Source of the DNA: CAZXMB01 sp964641715
GTDB lineage: Bacteria > Desulfobacterota > BSN033 > UBA1163
Length of the DNA stretch: 42,475 nucleotides
NCBI GenBank assembly: GCA_964641715.1
Contig: CAZXMB010000002.1
Coordinates: forward strand, 1-42,475
Direction: 5' to 3'
Numbering within the stretch: the stretch's first letter is position 1; every line of letters starts with the position of its first letter. The translations under genes were made by a program, and so were the position numbers. Positions 14,455-22,115 of the stretch are shown in pieces. Under the pieces are notes generated by a model. That model made no database searches. It was not told where the DNA came from and worked only from the letters and a program-made list of their open reading frames with translations.

Positions 14455-16557
14455 TCAGGTGCTCCTGCGTAGCAGTCTCATGGAGTTGAGGATGACCAGA
14501 AGCGAGCTGGCCTGATGCATCATTGCTCCGAGGATCATGTTCACCCACCCCTGGGCAGAGAGAAGGACCAGCACCGTATTAAAGACAAGGGCAAAGGCGA
14601 TATTCTCCTTTATGACACGAAGCGCCTTGCGGGAGAGGCGGATGGTGGTCGGGATCTTTTCGAGTTCGTCGGTCATGAGGGCGATATCGGCCGTTTCGAT
14701 GGCCGCATCCGTTCCTGCCGCTCCCATGGCGATGCCGACATCCGCAGCGGCCAGCGCGGGCGCATCATTAATCCCATCGCCGACCATTGCGACGATCCCG
14801 CCTCGTCTCTTCCACTCCTTTACCTTCATCACCTTCTCTTCGGGAAGAAGTTTTGCCTCGTAACTCACCTTCAATTCTTTCCCCATTCGGGCAGCCACCT
14901 GGGGACGATCTCCGGTGAGCATCCAGATTTCGGAAACTCCCTCTTTACGGATCTTCTCAATGGCGGTCTTGGCCTTTTCCCTTAAGGTATCCGCAATAGA
15001 GATGAAACCAATGAAACGCTGATCCAATGCGGTAAGAAGAGGGGTCATCCCTTCCTCTTCTCTGGTCCTGAGCCGTTTTTGGATGGATTCGGAAGTCTCC
15101 ATCCCTTCTTCTTCGAAGAATTCTGGACGGCCTACGAGAATCCGATGGCCATTCCATCCGGCCCGGACCCCCTTTCCTTTGATATTCTCAAAAGTGTCTG
15201 GATGGGGGATATCGATTCCGTTCTCCCTTGTCTTCTCCATGATGGCCTTTGCAAGGGGATGTTCTGACCGTTTCTCGGCAATGGCTGACCAGTAGATTAC
15301 TTCTTTCTCACCCCATCCGTTCAGCGTCTCCACCTCCACCACCTTGGGTCTCCCTTCGGTGAGCGTCCCGGTTTTATCCATCAGGAGAATTTTTAACTTT
15401 CCCATCTGTTCGAGATAGGTCCCCCCCTTGATGAGGATTCCCTGTCTGGCCGCATTCCCGATGGCTGCCACGACTGCCGTGGGTGTACCCAGAACGAGCG
15501 CACAGGGGCAGGCCACGATGAGAATGGTAATGGCGCGAATAGGATTTCCGGTGATGAAGAAGGTAGCCAGTGCAATCAGAAGGATGGCCGGGATGAAATA
15601 CCGTGCGAAACGGTCCGCCACCCTCTGGGTGGGAGATTTTTCAGCCTGAGCTTCAAGGATCAGGCGCTTGATCTGAGCCAGTTTTGTATCTTCAGCGATC
15701 TGAGTAGCCTCAATCTCACAGGACCCTGATTCGTTAATGGTGCCGCAGAAAACCCGTTCCCCAACTCCCTTCTCGACTGGAAGGGACTCTCCCGTTAACA
15801 TGGACTGATTGATCGAACCACATCCCGAGACGATCCTCCCATCCACAGGAATCCTCTCACCGGGCTTGACGATCACGATCTCTTTCGACTTCACCTCCTC
15901 AATAGGAACCCGGATTTCTTCTTCCTCCCTCCTCACCCAGGCAGTCTTCGGAGCCAGCTGGATCATGGAGGAGATCGCCTTGCGCGCCTTTCCCACGGTG
16001 AGATGTTCCAAAAATTCTCCAAGGAGCATGATGAAGATAACCGTTGCGGCTTCCGGATAAGCTCCGACGGAGGTGGCGGAGATGGCGGCAACGGAGACCA
16101 GGGTATCCACATTAAGATCGGGGATGAGAAGAGCTTTGAGTGCACTCTTCACAATTGGATATCCGCCTATGACCAGAGAAGCAGTGGCAAAGCCAACTGG
16201 AAGGGAAGTTGATTCGAGGCCCAGCCAGCCAAGGAGCCAGGAAAGGGCAAGGGTGATTCCCGAGGTGATCAAGAAAATGAAATGTCTGGTCTCCTTCCAC
16301 AGAGTCCGTGTCCTTTCAGCAAAGGTTTCCCTGAGCACATAACCGGGCTTGGTGATGGCCTTTTTGATTTTCTCCTCTTCCACCCGATGCGGATCGTAGT
16401 AAATTGTGGCTGAGGAGAGGACATAGCTCACCTCTGCGGAGAGCACGCCGGGCAGATGTTCCACCGAACGTTCAATGTTGAGGGCACAGTCCGCACAGTG
16501 GATGCCATCGATATTAACGATGATCTTGGATTTGCCTTCGAACTTTTTCTCTTCCAT
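14455..16557 (-). CDS. P1B-type heavy-metal-transporting ATPase
   Basis: 700 residues. An N-terminal heavy-metal-binding domain has CxxC in GIHCADC (Cys21, Cys24). Then come membrane helices, the actuator TGES (255-258), the transmembrane metal motif CPC (350-352), the phosphorylated Asp394 in DKTGT, an HP dipeptide (SEHPLAKA), TGDRPQ and GDGINDAPAL. The last helix carries MMHQASSLLVILN rather than the Asp/Gly pattern of typical zinc/cadmium exporters. I therefore leave the metal open, with copper or zinc possible. It exports metal across the inner membrane. It lies within a run of redox-protein genes, so metal and oxidative defence may be co-located. The start ATG lacks a clear ribosome site. 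Confidence 0.92.
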   Translation of the reverse strand: MEEKKFEGKSKIIVNIDGIHCADCALNIERSVEHLPGVLSAEVSYVLSSATIYYDPHRVEEEKIKKAITKPGYVLRETFAERTRTLWKETRHFIFLITSGITLALSWLLGWLGLESTSLPVGFATASLVIGGYPIVKSALKALLIPDLNVDTLVSVAAISATSVGAYPEAATVIFIMLLGEFLEHLTVGKARKAISSMIQLAPKTAWVRREEEEIRVPIEEVKSKEIVIVKPGERIPVDGRIVSGCGSINQSMLTGESLPVEKGVGERVFCGTINESGSCEIEATQIAEDTKLAQIKRLILEAQAEKSPTQRVADRFARYFIPAILLIALATFFITGNPIRAITILIVACPCALVLGTPTAVVAAIGNAARQGILIKGGTYLEQMGKLKILLMDKTGTLTEGRPKVVEVETLNGWGEKEVIYWSAIAEKRSEHPLAKAIMEKTRENGIDIPHPDTFENIKGKGVRAGWNGHRILVGRPEFFEEEGMETSESIQKRLRTREEEGMTPLLTALDQRFIGFISIADTLREKAKTAIEKIRKEGVSEIWMLTGDRPQVAARMGKELKVSYEAKLLPEEKVMKVKEWKRRGGIVAMVGDGINDAPALAAADVGIAMGAAGTDAAIETADIALMTDELEKIPTTIRLSRKALRVIKENIAFALVFNTVLVLLSAQGWVNMILGAMMHQASSLLVILNSMRLLRRST

Positions 16558-16584
16558 CGGTCAATAAAATGACGTGACCATGTC

Positions 16585-16603
16585 CCTGCCTACCGCAGGC
16601 AGG
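16585..16603. repeat. Short palindromic dispersed repeat (CCTGCC family)
   Basis: CCTGCCTACCGCAGGCAGG, a clean copy upstream of the P-type ATPase. In reverse complement it differs from the 4990-5009 copy by a single inserted base. Confidence 0.75.
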
Positions 16604-16665
16604 CGTGCCACGTGTCCGATTCACCCCTATCCAGGGGGAGGTAAATTATTTGAATTTTCGTTTTT

Positions 16666-16697
16666 CAATCTGCAATCCGAATTCGGACATCCGAAAT
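16666..16697. repeat. Dispersed ATCCGCATTCCG-type repeat
   Basis: CAATCTGCAATCCGAATTCG and following bases form a variant of the motif at 5764-5793 and 18281-18331. It lies immediately downstream of the zinc-ribbon ferritin-like gene. Confidence 0.4.
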
Positions 16698-16701
16698 GGA
16701 A

Positions 16702-17322
16702 TCAGTCTCCCCAGCTCCAGAGTCCCGAATTATGGAGACTGTAATATTGATCGTTCAATAACTTCTCATGAAGCTCTTCTTCGCTGGCCAGTCGTTTGTA
16801 CATATCCTTTCCGCGGGGGTCTTTGGCCAGCTCGGCCATGGACCGGTAGTAAGCCCGTGCCTTCTTTTCCTCCCGGATGGCAATCTTTAGGGCATCCATG
16901 TCCGTCAGTTGTTCCTGGCCTTTCGGTTTTTCAACCTTCAGGGGGATCTTCCTCTTTTTAAGGCCCGTCCCTTCGTAGAGGATCCACTCTCCACGCTCCT
17001 CAAGGGATTGGAGAAGGGCTTTCAATTTTTGATAGTGGTTCATCTCAAATTCGGAGAGCTGTTGAAACATATCCTTCCCTTTAGGATTTCTCGTCATCCT
17101 GGCGGCCTTCGAATAGGTCCGGTGGGCCCCCATTTCTGCCTCCATAGCCACCCTGATGGCTTTGATATCCTCTCTCTCCGTCCATGGAAGTTCTTTGCCA
17201 CAGGATTTGCAGTGAAGTTCCTTTTCTCGTTTTATGACATCTTCGACGCTTTCAAACCCTTCAAGGGTCAGATCCGCCTCTGCACCACAACTCTTACAGG
17301 TTAATGTCTCTCTTGTGCTCAT
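16702..17322 (-). CDS. Rubrerythrin-like protein with N-terminal zinc/iron ribbon
   Basis: 206 residues. The N-terminus has two CxxC knuckles (Cys9/Cys12 and Cys38/Cys41), a rubredoxin- or zinc-ribbon-like metal site. Ferritin-like segments follow: VAMEAEMGAHRTY with LSEFEMNHYQKL, and IAIREEKKARAYY with LASEEELHEKLL. The order, metal ribbon before the diiron domain, resembles reverse rubrerythrins. The start MSTRET is preferred because AAGGAG lies eight bases upstream; an ATG at 17337 would overlap that site. Predicted role: peroxide detoxification or iron handling in an anaerobe. Confidence 0.82.
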   Translation of the reverse strand: MSTRETLTCKSCGAEADLTLEGFESVEDVIKREKELHCKSCGKELPWTEREDIKAIRVAMEAEMGAHRTYSKAARMTRNPKGKDMFQQLSEFEMNHYQKLKALLQSLEERGEWILYEGTGLKKRKIPLKVEKPKGQEQLTDMDALKIAIREEKKARAYYRSMAELAKDPRGKDMYKRLASEEELHEKLLNDQYYSLHNSGLWSWGD

Positions 17323-17469
17323 TTCATTCTCCTTCATATAGGAAATAAATGTTGAGGGTCCATTTGACCCCAGACTTAACAGGCCCCGTCATCCCGACCC
17401 AAAAGACTCATCCCATTGGGCGATAGCTCATTTCCAAGGTTCTCGGGCCATCAAGTGATCATCCAATAT

Positions 17470-17991
17470 TCACTTGGCCAAGGCGGCAATGATTTCCCTG
17501 CAGAAGGCAGGCAGATCATCGGGTTTTCTTGAGGTGATGAGGTTTCCATCCCTGACGACTTCCTCATCGACATAGTTTGCTCCGGCATTGATTAAATCAT
17601 CTTTAATTGCAAAAAAGCCGGTCACCTTTTTCCCTTTCAGAATTCCGGCAGAAACGAGCATCCAGCCCGCATGGCAAATGGCTGCAATCACTTTTCTCTT
17701 CTCGTGCGCCTCCTTGACAATCTTCACCATTTCCGGATAACGCCTCATCATATCGGGCGCATAGCCTCCCGGAATGACAACCCCATCATATTTGGACACA
17801 TCGATCTCTTTGGCCTCTTTATCCACATCAATTGGACACCCATATTTTCCAGTGAAGGTCCGACTGCTTCCAGACCCTACGACGGTTACCTCTGCCCCTT
17901 CCTCCTTCAGACGATAATAGGGAACCCATAACTCCAGATCTTGATAGTGGTTCTCCACAAGGAGAAGAACCTTTTTCCCTTTTAGTTTCAT
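17470..17991 (-). CDS. DJ-1/PfpI family protein
   Basis: 173 residues of the class I glutamine-amidotransferase-like fold. The nucleophile elbow is AAICHAGWML with Cys106-His107, and VVIPGGYAPD forms the expected upstream strand-loop. Family members act as proteases, deglycases/glyoxalases or stress chaperones; the exact activity cannot be chosen from sequence. It sits between the rubrerythrin-like gene and the rubredoxin-like gene on the same strand, fitting a stress role. Confidence 0.88.
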   Translation of the reverse strand: MKLKGKKVLLLVENHYQDLELWVPYYRLKEEGAEVTVVGSGSSRTFTGKYGCPIDVDKEAKEIDVSKYDGVVIPGGYAPDMMRRYPEMVKIVKEAHEKRKVIAAICHAGWMLVSAGILKGKKVTGFFAIKDDLINAGANYVDEEVVRDGNLITSRKPDDLPAFCREIIAALAK

Positions 17992-18068
17992 TTGTTTCCC
18001 TCCTTTCTCTCCTTATCATAAGATCATTGAATCGGGTTTTGATTTTCATTTGAGTTTCACTTTCAACC

Positions 18069-18257
18069 CTATTTTTCATTGATCGGCTTATCCTTCTTCC
18101 CCACCAGTCTTGGATCGATCTTCCCTGGCCCTCCACAATCCGGGATGTAACAGGTCACATCACTGAAAGTGCAGGACTGCTTGCAGGAAGGGCACCGCTC
18201 CGGTACGGTTTCAGCTCCGAAGGTATAACCGCAATTCGAACATTTCCACTGCGTCAT
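18069..18257 (-). CDS. Rubredoxin-like small protein
   Basis: 62 residues from the ATG that follows GAGGAGGTGATCC. Four cysteines in CSNCG and CPSC form a rubredoxin-type metal site as in the C-terminal domain of rubrerythrins. Three more cysteines follow (29, 36, 41), with a tail CYIPDCGGPGKIDPRL that I do not recognise as part of a standard rubredoxin. It may carry electrons for the flavoprotein encoded 52 bases upstream or for the rubrerythrin-like proteins. Confidence 0.8.
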   Translation of the reverse strand: MTQWKCSNCGYTFGAETVPERCPSCKQSCTFSDVTCYIPDCGGPGKIDPRLVGKKDKPINEK

Positions 18258-18280
18258 TGGATCACCTCCTCTCTCCAGTT

Positions 18281-18331
18281 GAGAATCCGGATTGCAGATT
18301 TCAGAATTTTTAATCCGCATTCCGCATTTCC
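18281..18331. repeat. Dispersed ATCCGCATTCCG-type repeat at a gene 3' end
   Basis: Two inverted motif copies, GAATCCGGATTGCAGATTTC and TAATCCGCATTCCGCATTTCC, surround a short AT spacer. The second copy overlaps the final codons (MRNAD) and stop of the flavoprotein gene. Confidence 0.5.
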
Positions 18332-18900
18332 AAAACAAGTCTCTTTCCGGCCTCAAAGGCCTGACGGAGGGCTTCCGGATGCTTGAGTATGTCGTCTCTG
18401 GCCTCAATGCCTTTGAAGAGAAGTTCCCCGGCATATTCTGCGTTTAGGACATCGAAAAAATATTTCGTCGTCAGGATGGCCCCCTCAAAGACCCTCTGGC
18501 CCTTGGTCGCACCCACCGAGATGAAGAGACCTTTTCTCTTCTTTCCATCCTTTCCCAAGGAAGGGTCCTTTAAGAGATATTTCCTGGCCCAGAAGGCCTG
18601 AGACCGATCAATCAAGGCTTTGGCCCAGGCGGTCACTCCGTAAAAGAAGATGGGTGAGGCGAGGATGATGAGATCTGCCTCAAGAAGTTTCGGGTAGATC
18701 TTTCCCATATCGTCAAGGATGACACATTGACCTGTTTGATCGCAACCATGGCATTCCTTACAGGGGGTAATGGAATACTCTGTCACGTAAATCCGGTCGA
18801 CCTCTGCCCCTCCCTCTTCCGCACCCCTGAGAGCCTCTTCCAATAGAATATCTGTATTCCCTCCTCTTCTCGGACTTCCAAGAATTCCCAGGACCTTCAT
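18310..18900 (-). CDS. Iron-sulfur flavoprotein (NADPH-dependent FMN reductase/flavodoxin family)
   Basis: 196 residues with a flavodoxin-like fold. The FMN phosphate loop is GSPRRGGNT (8-16). The compact cysteine motif CKECHGCDQTGQC (Cys47, 50, 53, 59) matches the Cx2Cx2Cx5C cluster-binding pattern of Isf-type flavoproteins, and SPIFFYGVTAWAKALIDR is the typical isoalloxazine region. Isf proteins transfer electrons from ferredoxin and can reduce oxygen or peroxide in anaerobes. The last residues MRNAD are encoded by a dispersed repeat, so the native C-terminus may have been altered. Confidence 0.88.
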   Translation of the reverse strand: MKVLGILGSPRRGGNTDILLEEALRGAEEGGAEVDRIYVTEYSITPCKECHGCDQTGQCVILDDMGKIYPKLLEADLIILASPIFFYGVTAWAKALIDRSQAFWARKYLLKDPSLGKDGKKRKGLFISVGATKGQRVFEGAILTTKYFFDVLNAEYAGELLFKGIEARDDILKHPEALRQAFEAGKRLVLEMRNAD

Positions 18901-18963
18901 GAATGCCTCCCTGAATTTGGTAGAGTTTCAAAGCTTTCTTCTGAACTCTCCTTCTAAAGGAAC

Positions 18964-20166
18964 CTAAAGACTTCCCTCTGTCTTCTTCCCTGTATCGGGC
19001 CAGGGGATGGTGTTGAGATCTCTCAGGCCGTCCAGATGAGGCATCGGGATTCCTTTGTACTGAATCAATACCTTGAACATCTCACCCATCCCTGATTCCG
19101 GCTCAATGAGGTGAAGGATGGAGAGCCTCAATCTCAATTTATCCAATTCTGACCTCTCCTGGTTCAACAGTTCCATCTCCTGAAGAATGCCCAGGGCAAT
19201 GAGAAAACGGTACTGGGGTACGAGGCCGGCGAGGTGAAGTCCGAGCTCTTCGCCTTTTTTAATAAGACCCGTAAAGTTCACATGGGAGGTGATATCCTGC
19301 TCTCCTATCCGTTCATAAGGGTTTTCAGAGATTTGATGGTGGTAATAACAGAGAAGCGTTCCCCTGGAGCGGTGAGGAGCATAGAGTTCTGGAGCAAGAT
19401 AGCCGTAATCGATCGTCAGGACAAATCCCTTCTCTAAAAGCCGTCCCACCCTTTCCATCCAGTCCAGGGCCTTGAGATTGACTTCAGCCCTCTGTCCCTC
19501 CTGAAGCGTGATGGCCATCGATCGGAGGGTGGAGGCAATCTCCGGATTCGAGAGCTCCTCTAACTGTTCTTTCAATTGACCGCGAAGTTGGGTGACATAA
19601 ATCTCCTTCAGATTTCCCTGATCGAAGACGACCTGATGAACCGGAAAGGCATCCACCAGTTCATTGGAGAGAAAGCAGCCTGTGATCTGTTTTTTCCCTT
19701 CTTCAAAAACGATCGGATCCATCCAGGAGACCTTCCCCTTTTTCTCATATTCCTGAAGTCTCTCTTTTTGCTCCTTCAGAAGATGGGGACCTGTCTCAAG
19801 AAGGGAGTATCGAATCTTCTCAAAGAGATGGGGTGCCCTTTGTTCCATCCACCCAAGGATGTCCTGGCAGAGAAAGCCTTGACCTCCCCCCATTTCCACC
19901 ACCTCGAAACTCTCTTCCCCCAAGATCTCTGCCATCTGGAGGAGTTGTTTGGCAATCATTCCTCCGAAGAGGGGATGAACACAAGGGCCTGTATAGTAAT
20001 CGCCTTCCTTCCCGATCCTGATGTCATCGGATTGGTAATAGCCATCGTCAGGATGATAGAGACACCATTCCATAAATTGGGAAAAGGGGACGGGCCCCTT
20101 TTCTTCGATCTGGGAGAGAATGAACTGTTTCAATCTCTCTCCCCGGCTTTCCTTCTTCTTCTCCAT
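18964..20166 (-). CDS. MidA/NDUFAF7-like SAM-dependent methyltransferase (DUF185)
   Basis: 400 residues. Family hallmarks: PVPFSQFMEWCLYHPDDGYY near the N-terminus, GDYYTGPCVHPLFGG, the SAM-binding VVEMGGGQGFLCQDIL, and later FLSNELVDAFPVH and LTIDYGY. The mitochondrial homologue methylates an arginine of complex I; bacterial substrates are mostly unknown. An AAGGAGG lies about 20 bases before the ATG, too far for ideal spacing, so the true start is slightly uncertain. It is the distal gene of the run starting with the zinc-ribbon microprotein. Confidence 0.88.
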   Translation of the reverse strand: MEKKKESRGERLKQFILSQIEEKGPVPFSQFMEWCLYHPDDGYYQSDDIRIGKEGDYYTGPCVHPLFGGMIAKQLLQMAEILGEESFEVVEMGGGQGFLCQDILGWMEQRAPHLFEKIRYSLLETGPHLLKEQKERLQEYEKKGKVSWMDPIVFEEGKKQITGCFLSNELVDAFPVHQVVFDQGNLKEIYVTQLRGQLKEQLEELSNPEIASTLRSMAITLQEGQRAEVNLKALDWMERVGRLLEKGFVLTIDYGYLAPELYAPHRSRGTLLCYYHHQISENPYERIGEQDITSHVNFTGLIKKGEELGLHLAGLVPQYRFLIALGILQEMELLNQERSELDKLRLRLSILHLIEPESGMGEMFKVLIQYKGIPMPHLDGLRDLNTIPWPDTGKKTEGSL

Positions 20167-20199
20167 ATGCAGGGGAGCCCCCGGACCCTCCTTGAAATT

Positions 20200-20322
20200 T
20201 TAATCTCCCTTTCGATGTTTGATCGGGCCTTCCTCAAATGCCTCATGAACCCAGTTCAGAGCAGAGATCATCTTCGGTAAGAAAATGGAAAGGTATTCTT
20301 TTTCATCTTCTCTTCCTTTCAC
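20200..20322 (-). CDS. 40-residue small ORF between DUF2156 and MidA genes
   Basis: A frame starting at GTG overlaps the stop of the DUF2156 gene as GTGA, suggesting translational coupling, and ends 33 bases before the MidA-like gene. The product is amphipathic and charged, with a central IFLPKMISALNWVHEAFEE helix and a basic end (KHRKGD). There is no recognised domain. The tight packing and lack of repeats support a real gene, but length and GTG start leave doubt. Confidence 0.45.
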   Translation of the reverse strand: MKGREDEKEYLSIFLPKMISALNWVHEAFEEGPIKHRKGD

Positions 20323-21233
20323 CTCAAGGTAATGGTGTATTTCTTGGTCATATGGTGAGGAAAATAGGATTCCTTTGCCTTTCTCAAACCCTCTTCCCCC
20401 AGATCCTGCTCCCGATTGACATAAGTATATCCTGACCAGTGATTTTCGAGAAAGGCCTGGTTGATCACAGGATAGAGGCCTTCAAAGGCTGGATTCGCCT
20501 TTTCGATATGGATGACCACCGTGTCCCGGTTGAGAGGTTCTCCCAGGGTAAAGGCCTCCACCTTGCCATTGATGAGGATGATCCCACCCTTTAGCCTCAA
20601 TCTTTCAAAATGATCAAAGGCCTCCTTAATGGCGATGGACTCACTCCGCAGCCCCGGGACCACCTCACAGCGGCGAAGATCACACCAATCGGTTTGAAGT
20701 TTCAGACATTCTGAAATGTGATCACCCGTGAGCGGGATATATTGGTAAGGGTATCTCTCTTTGAACTGTTTGATATGATTTCTCTTCCGATGATACTTTC
20801 TGCCTTCGAGTTTGATCAAGTCCTCTGTGAGATAGACATAATCGCTTTGATCCCGATCGAATTCAACCGCCCACCCCTCAGATTCCCAGTCCACCCGATT
20901 GGCTGTCTCTTCGGGAACACGGCCGATCTTCGGAATGTCCCCCCTCTCTCTTAGAGATTCGAGTAGCCTGCGGTAGCATTTTACCATATCTCCTTCCCCG
21001 ATGGGAGGAAAGAAAAAGGGGTTTCCATCTTTTTCTCCTGAGAGGCAGAGAAAATTTTCCATCCGAAATATTTTGATGAGGTAGGCATGACGCCAGATGA
21101 AGAGATTGGTAAAGGTAAATTCAGAAATGACAGGGGGGAAACGGGAGAACATGAGATCGAAGAGAGATTTATCTTCGAGTGAGAGGTCTTTCATCCGAGG
21201 AAATTCGGGAATGTCCCTCCATAAATCCTCCAT
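20319..21233 (-). CDS. DUF2156 (LPG-synthetase C-terminal-like acyltransferase) protein
   Basis: 304 residues. The N-terminal ISEFTFTNLFIWR, a central KYHRKRNHIKQF and the C-terminal VNREQDLGEEGLRKAKESY followed by KKY are typical of DUF2156, a tandem GNAT-fold domain related to the aminoacyl-phosphatidylglycerol synthase catalytic domain. It could transfer an aminoacyl group, for example to a lipid or peptide, but there is no membrane flippase domain here. AGGAG lies about 10 bases before the ATG. It is co-oriented with and 28 bases after the atypical receiver. Confidence 0.82.
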   Translation of the reverse strand: MEDLWRDIPEFPRMKDLSLEDKSLFDLMFSRFPPVISEFTFTNLFIWRHAYLIKIFRMENFLCLSGEKDGNPFFFPPIGEGDMVKCYRRLLESLRERGDIPKIGRVPEETANRVDWESEGWAVEFDRDQSDYVYLTEDLIKLEGRKYHRKRNHIKQFKERYPYQYIPLTGDHISECLKLQTDWCDLRRCEVVPGLRSESIAIKEAFDHFERLRLKGGIILINGKVEAFTLGEPLNRDTVVIHIEKANPAFEGLYPVINQAFLENHWSGYTYVNREQDLGEEGLRKAKESYFPHHMTKKYTITLR

Positions 21234-21261
21234 CTCAGATAGGCTCCTTCCATTGATGAAA

Positions 21262-21618
21262 TTAACGGATTAGGTAGTTGACCATGGTACAGATCTCTTC
21301 TGGATTGAAGGGCTTATAGAGGAATCCATAAACACCCAGATCGATCGACTCTTTGAGAAAGGGATCTCCTCTCTCTGAGACGATGAGAAGAATTCTTGAG
21401 GGTTTTCTTTTTCTTAATTCGAGAAGAAGATTTCTATCCCGGACCCCAGGCGTGTCGATATTGAGGATAAAGACATTAAAGAATTCCCTTGAAAGAAGAG
21501 ATTTGACCTGAAAACCGCTGTCCAATAAATAAACCTGGTATCCTTCTTTTTCCAGACATTCCTTTAAATATTCCCTGCTCGTTAAGTCATGGTCGACAAG
21601 ACAGATTTTGCCTTTCAC
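21262..21618 (-). CDS. Atypical receiver-only protein lacking the phospho-acceptor Asp
   Basis: 118 residues, one CheY-like domain. Acidic residues after the first strand (Asp9, Asp11), Ser81 and Lys102-Pro103 are kept. The phospho-acceptor position in VFILN-IDTPG is Asn53, with an Asp two residues later. It may therefore be phosphorylation-independent or use the neighbouring Asp. The start is GTG after AAAGGA. It lies 54 bases downstream of the zinc-ribbon microprotein and is presumably transcribed from the sigma-54 type promoter at 21845-21860. Confidence 0.8.
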   Translation of the reverse strand: MKGKICLVDHDLTSREYLKECLEKEGYQVYLLDSGFQVKSLLSREFFNVFILNIDTPGVRDRNLLLELRKRKPSRILLIVSERGDPFLKESIDLGVYGFLYKPFNPEEICTMVNYLIR

Positions 21619-21672
21619 AGTCCTTTCCCTTTCAGAGAGATTTTAACTGAACTCGTTCTCCTGAAAGGAAGG

Positions 21673-21819
21673 TTATCGTTTCCCCTGCTCAAGACGATTT
21701 TCAAGGATCACCTTGTCAACGATCTCACCGCAGAAGATACATCTCCAGCCTAAAAAATCCTCTGAGATACCATAAAACTTCTCCAGGACCATGACTCCGC
21801 CGCAACGATAGCACTTCAT
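21673..21819 (-). CDS. 48-residue zinc-ribbon microprotein
   Basis: A short gene that starts at an ATG with AGGAGG seven bases upstream. Two CxxC pairs (Cys3/Cys6 in MKCYRCGG and Cys27/Cys30 in WRCIFCGE) define a zinc-ribbon fold around a VLEKFYG segment. The tail DKVILENRLEQGKR is charged. Function is unknown; such microproteins often modulate protein or nucleic-acid partners. It is the first gene after the sigma-54 type promoter, with a leader of only about 15 bases. Confidence 0.82.
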   Translation of the reverse strand: MKCYRCGGVMVLEKFYGISEDFLGWRCIFCGEIVDKVILENRLEQGKR

Positions 21820-21844
21820 ATTTAACCTCCTGAAACTTAAAATA

Positions 21845-21860
21845 AGCAATTTTCATACCA
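21845..21860 (-). promoter_or_regulatory. Sigma-54 (-24/-12) type promoter
   Basis: On the minus strand TGGTATGAAAATTGCT fits TGGCACG-N4-TTGCW, with GG and GC exactly 10 bases apart. Transcription would start near 21834, just before the ribosome site of the zinc-ribbon microprotein. The gene for a sigma-54 activator lies upstream on the same strand. Confidence 0.68.
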
Positions 21861-22115
21861 GAAATAGAATTTCAAAGGCCTTTAGGTTCAGTTTCAACCG
21901 GTAAAGTCTCTGATAAATATGAAATTCAGGGACTAATGTCGATCTACTCGTTATAATACTGGGTAGAAGTCTGATTTAAAAAAGGTAGGATTATTGGGGT
22001 ATAAAATGTATATTTTTTGGACAATAAGATGATTATTTAATTAAAAAAATTTAAAAACATTTTTTATTTTAACTAATTATATTTATGTCTATTTTTAGAC
22101 CGTGACGTATTAAAA
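21861..22115. other. AT-rich intergenic region between the sigma-54 activator gene and its likely target promoter
   Basis: No gene is visible. The half nearer the activator gene is very AT-rich. It has GATTATTTAATTAA (22031-22044), shared with 1958-1971, and a small GTCTA-TTTT-TAGAC hairpin (22087-22100). The palindrome GAAATAGAATTTC (21861-21873) adjoins the promoter. These are candidate activator sites; no convincing terminator for the activator gene was seen. Confidence 0.4.

Noticed and set aside
18069..18434. A longer reading frame giving a 121-residue version of the rubredoxin-like protein.
   Set aside because: The extra N-terminal residues come from the antisense of the flavoprotein gene and a repeat; a strong GAGGAGG site marks the internal ATG at 18257.
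22087..22100. GTCTA-TTTT-TAGAC hairpin as terminator of the sigma-54 activator gene.
   Set aside because: Only five mostly A/T base pairs and no run of T after it; noted as a minor feature of the AT-rich region.
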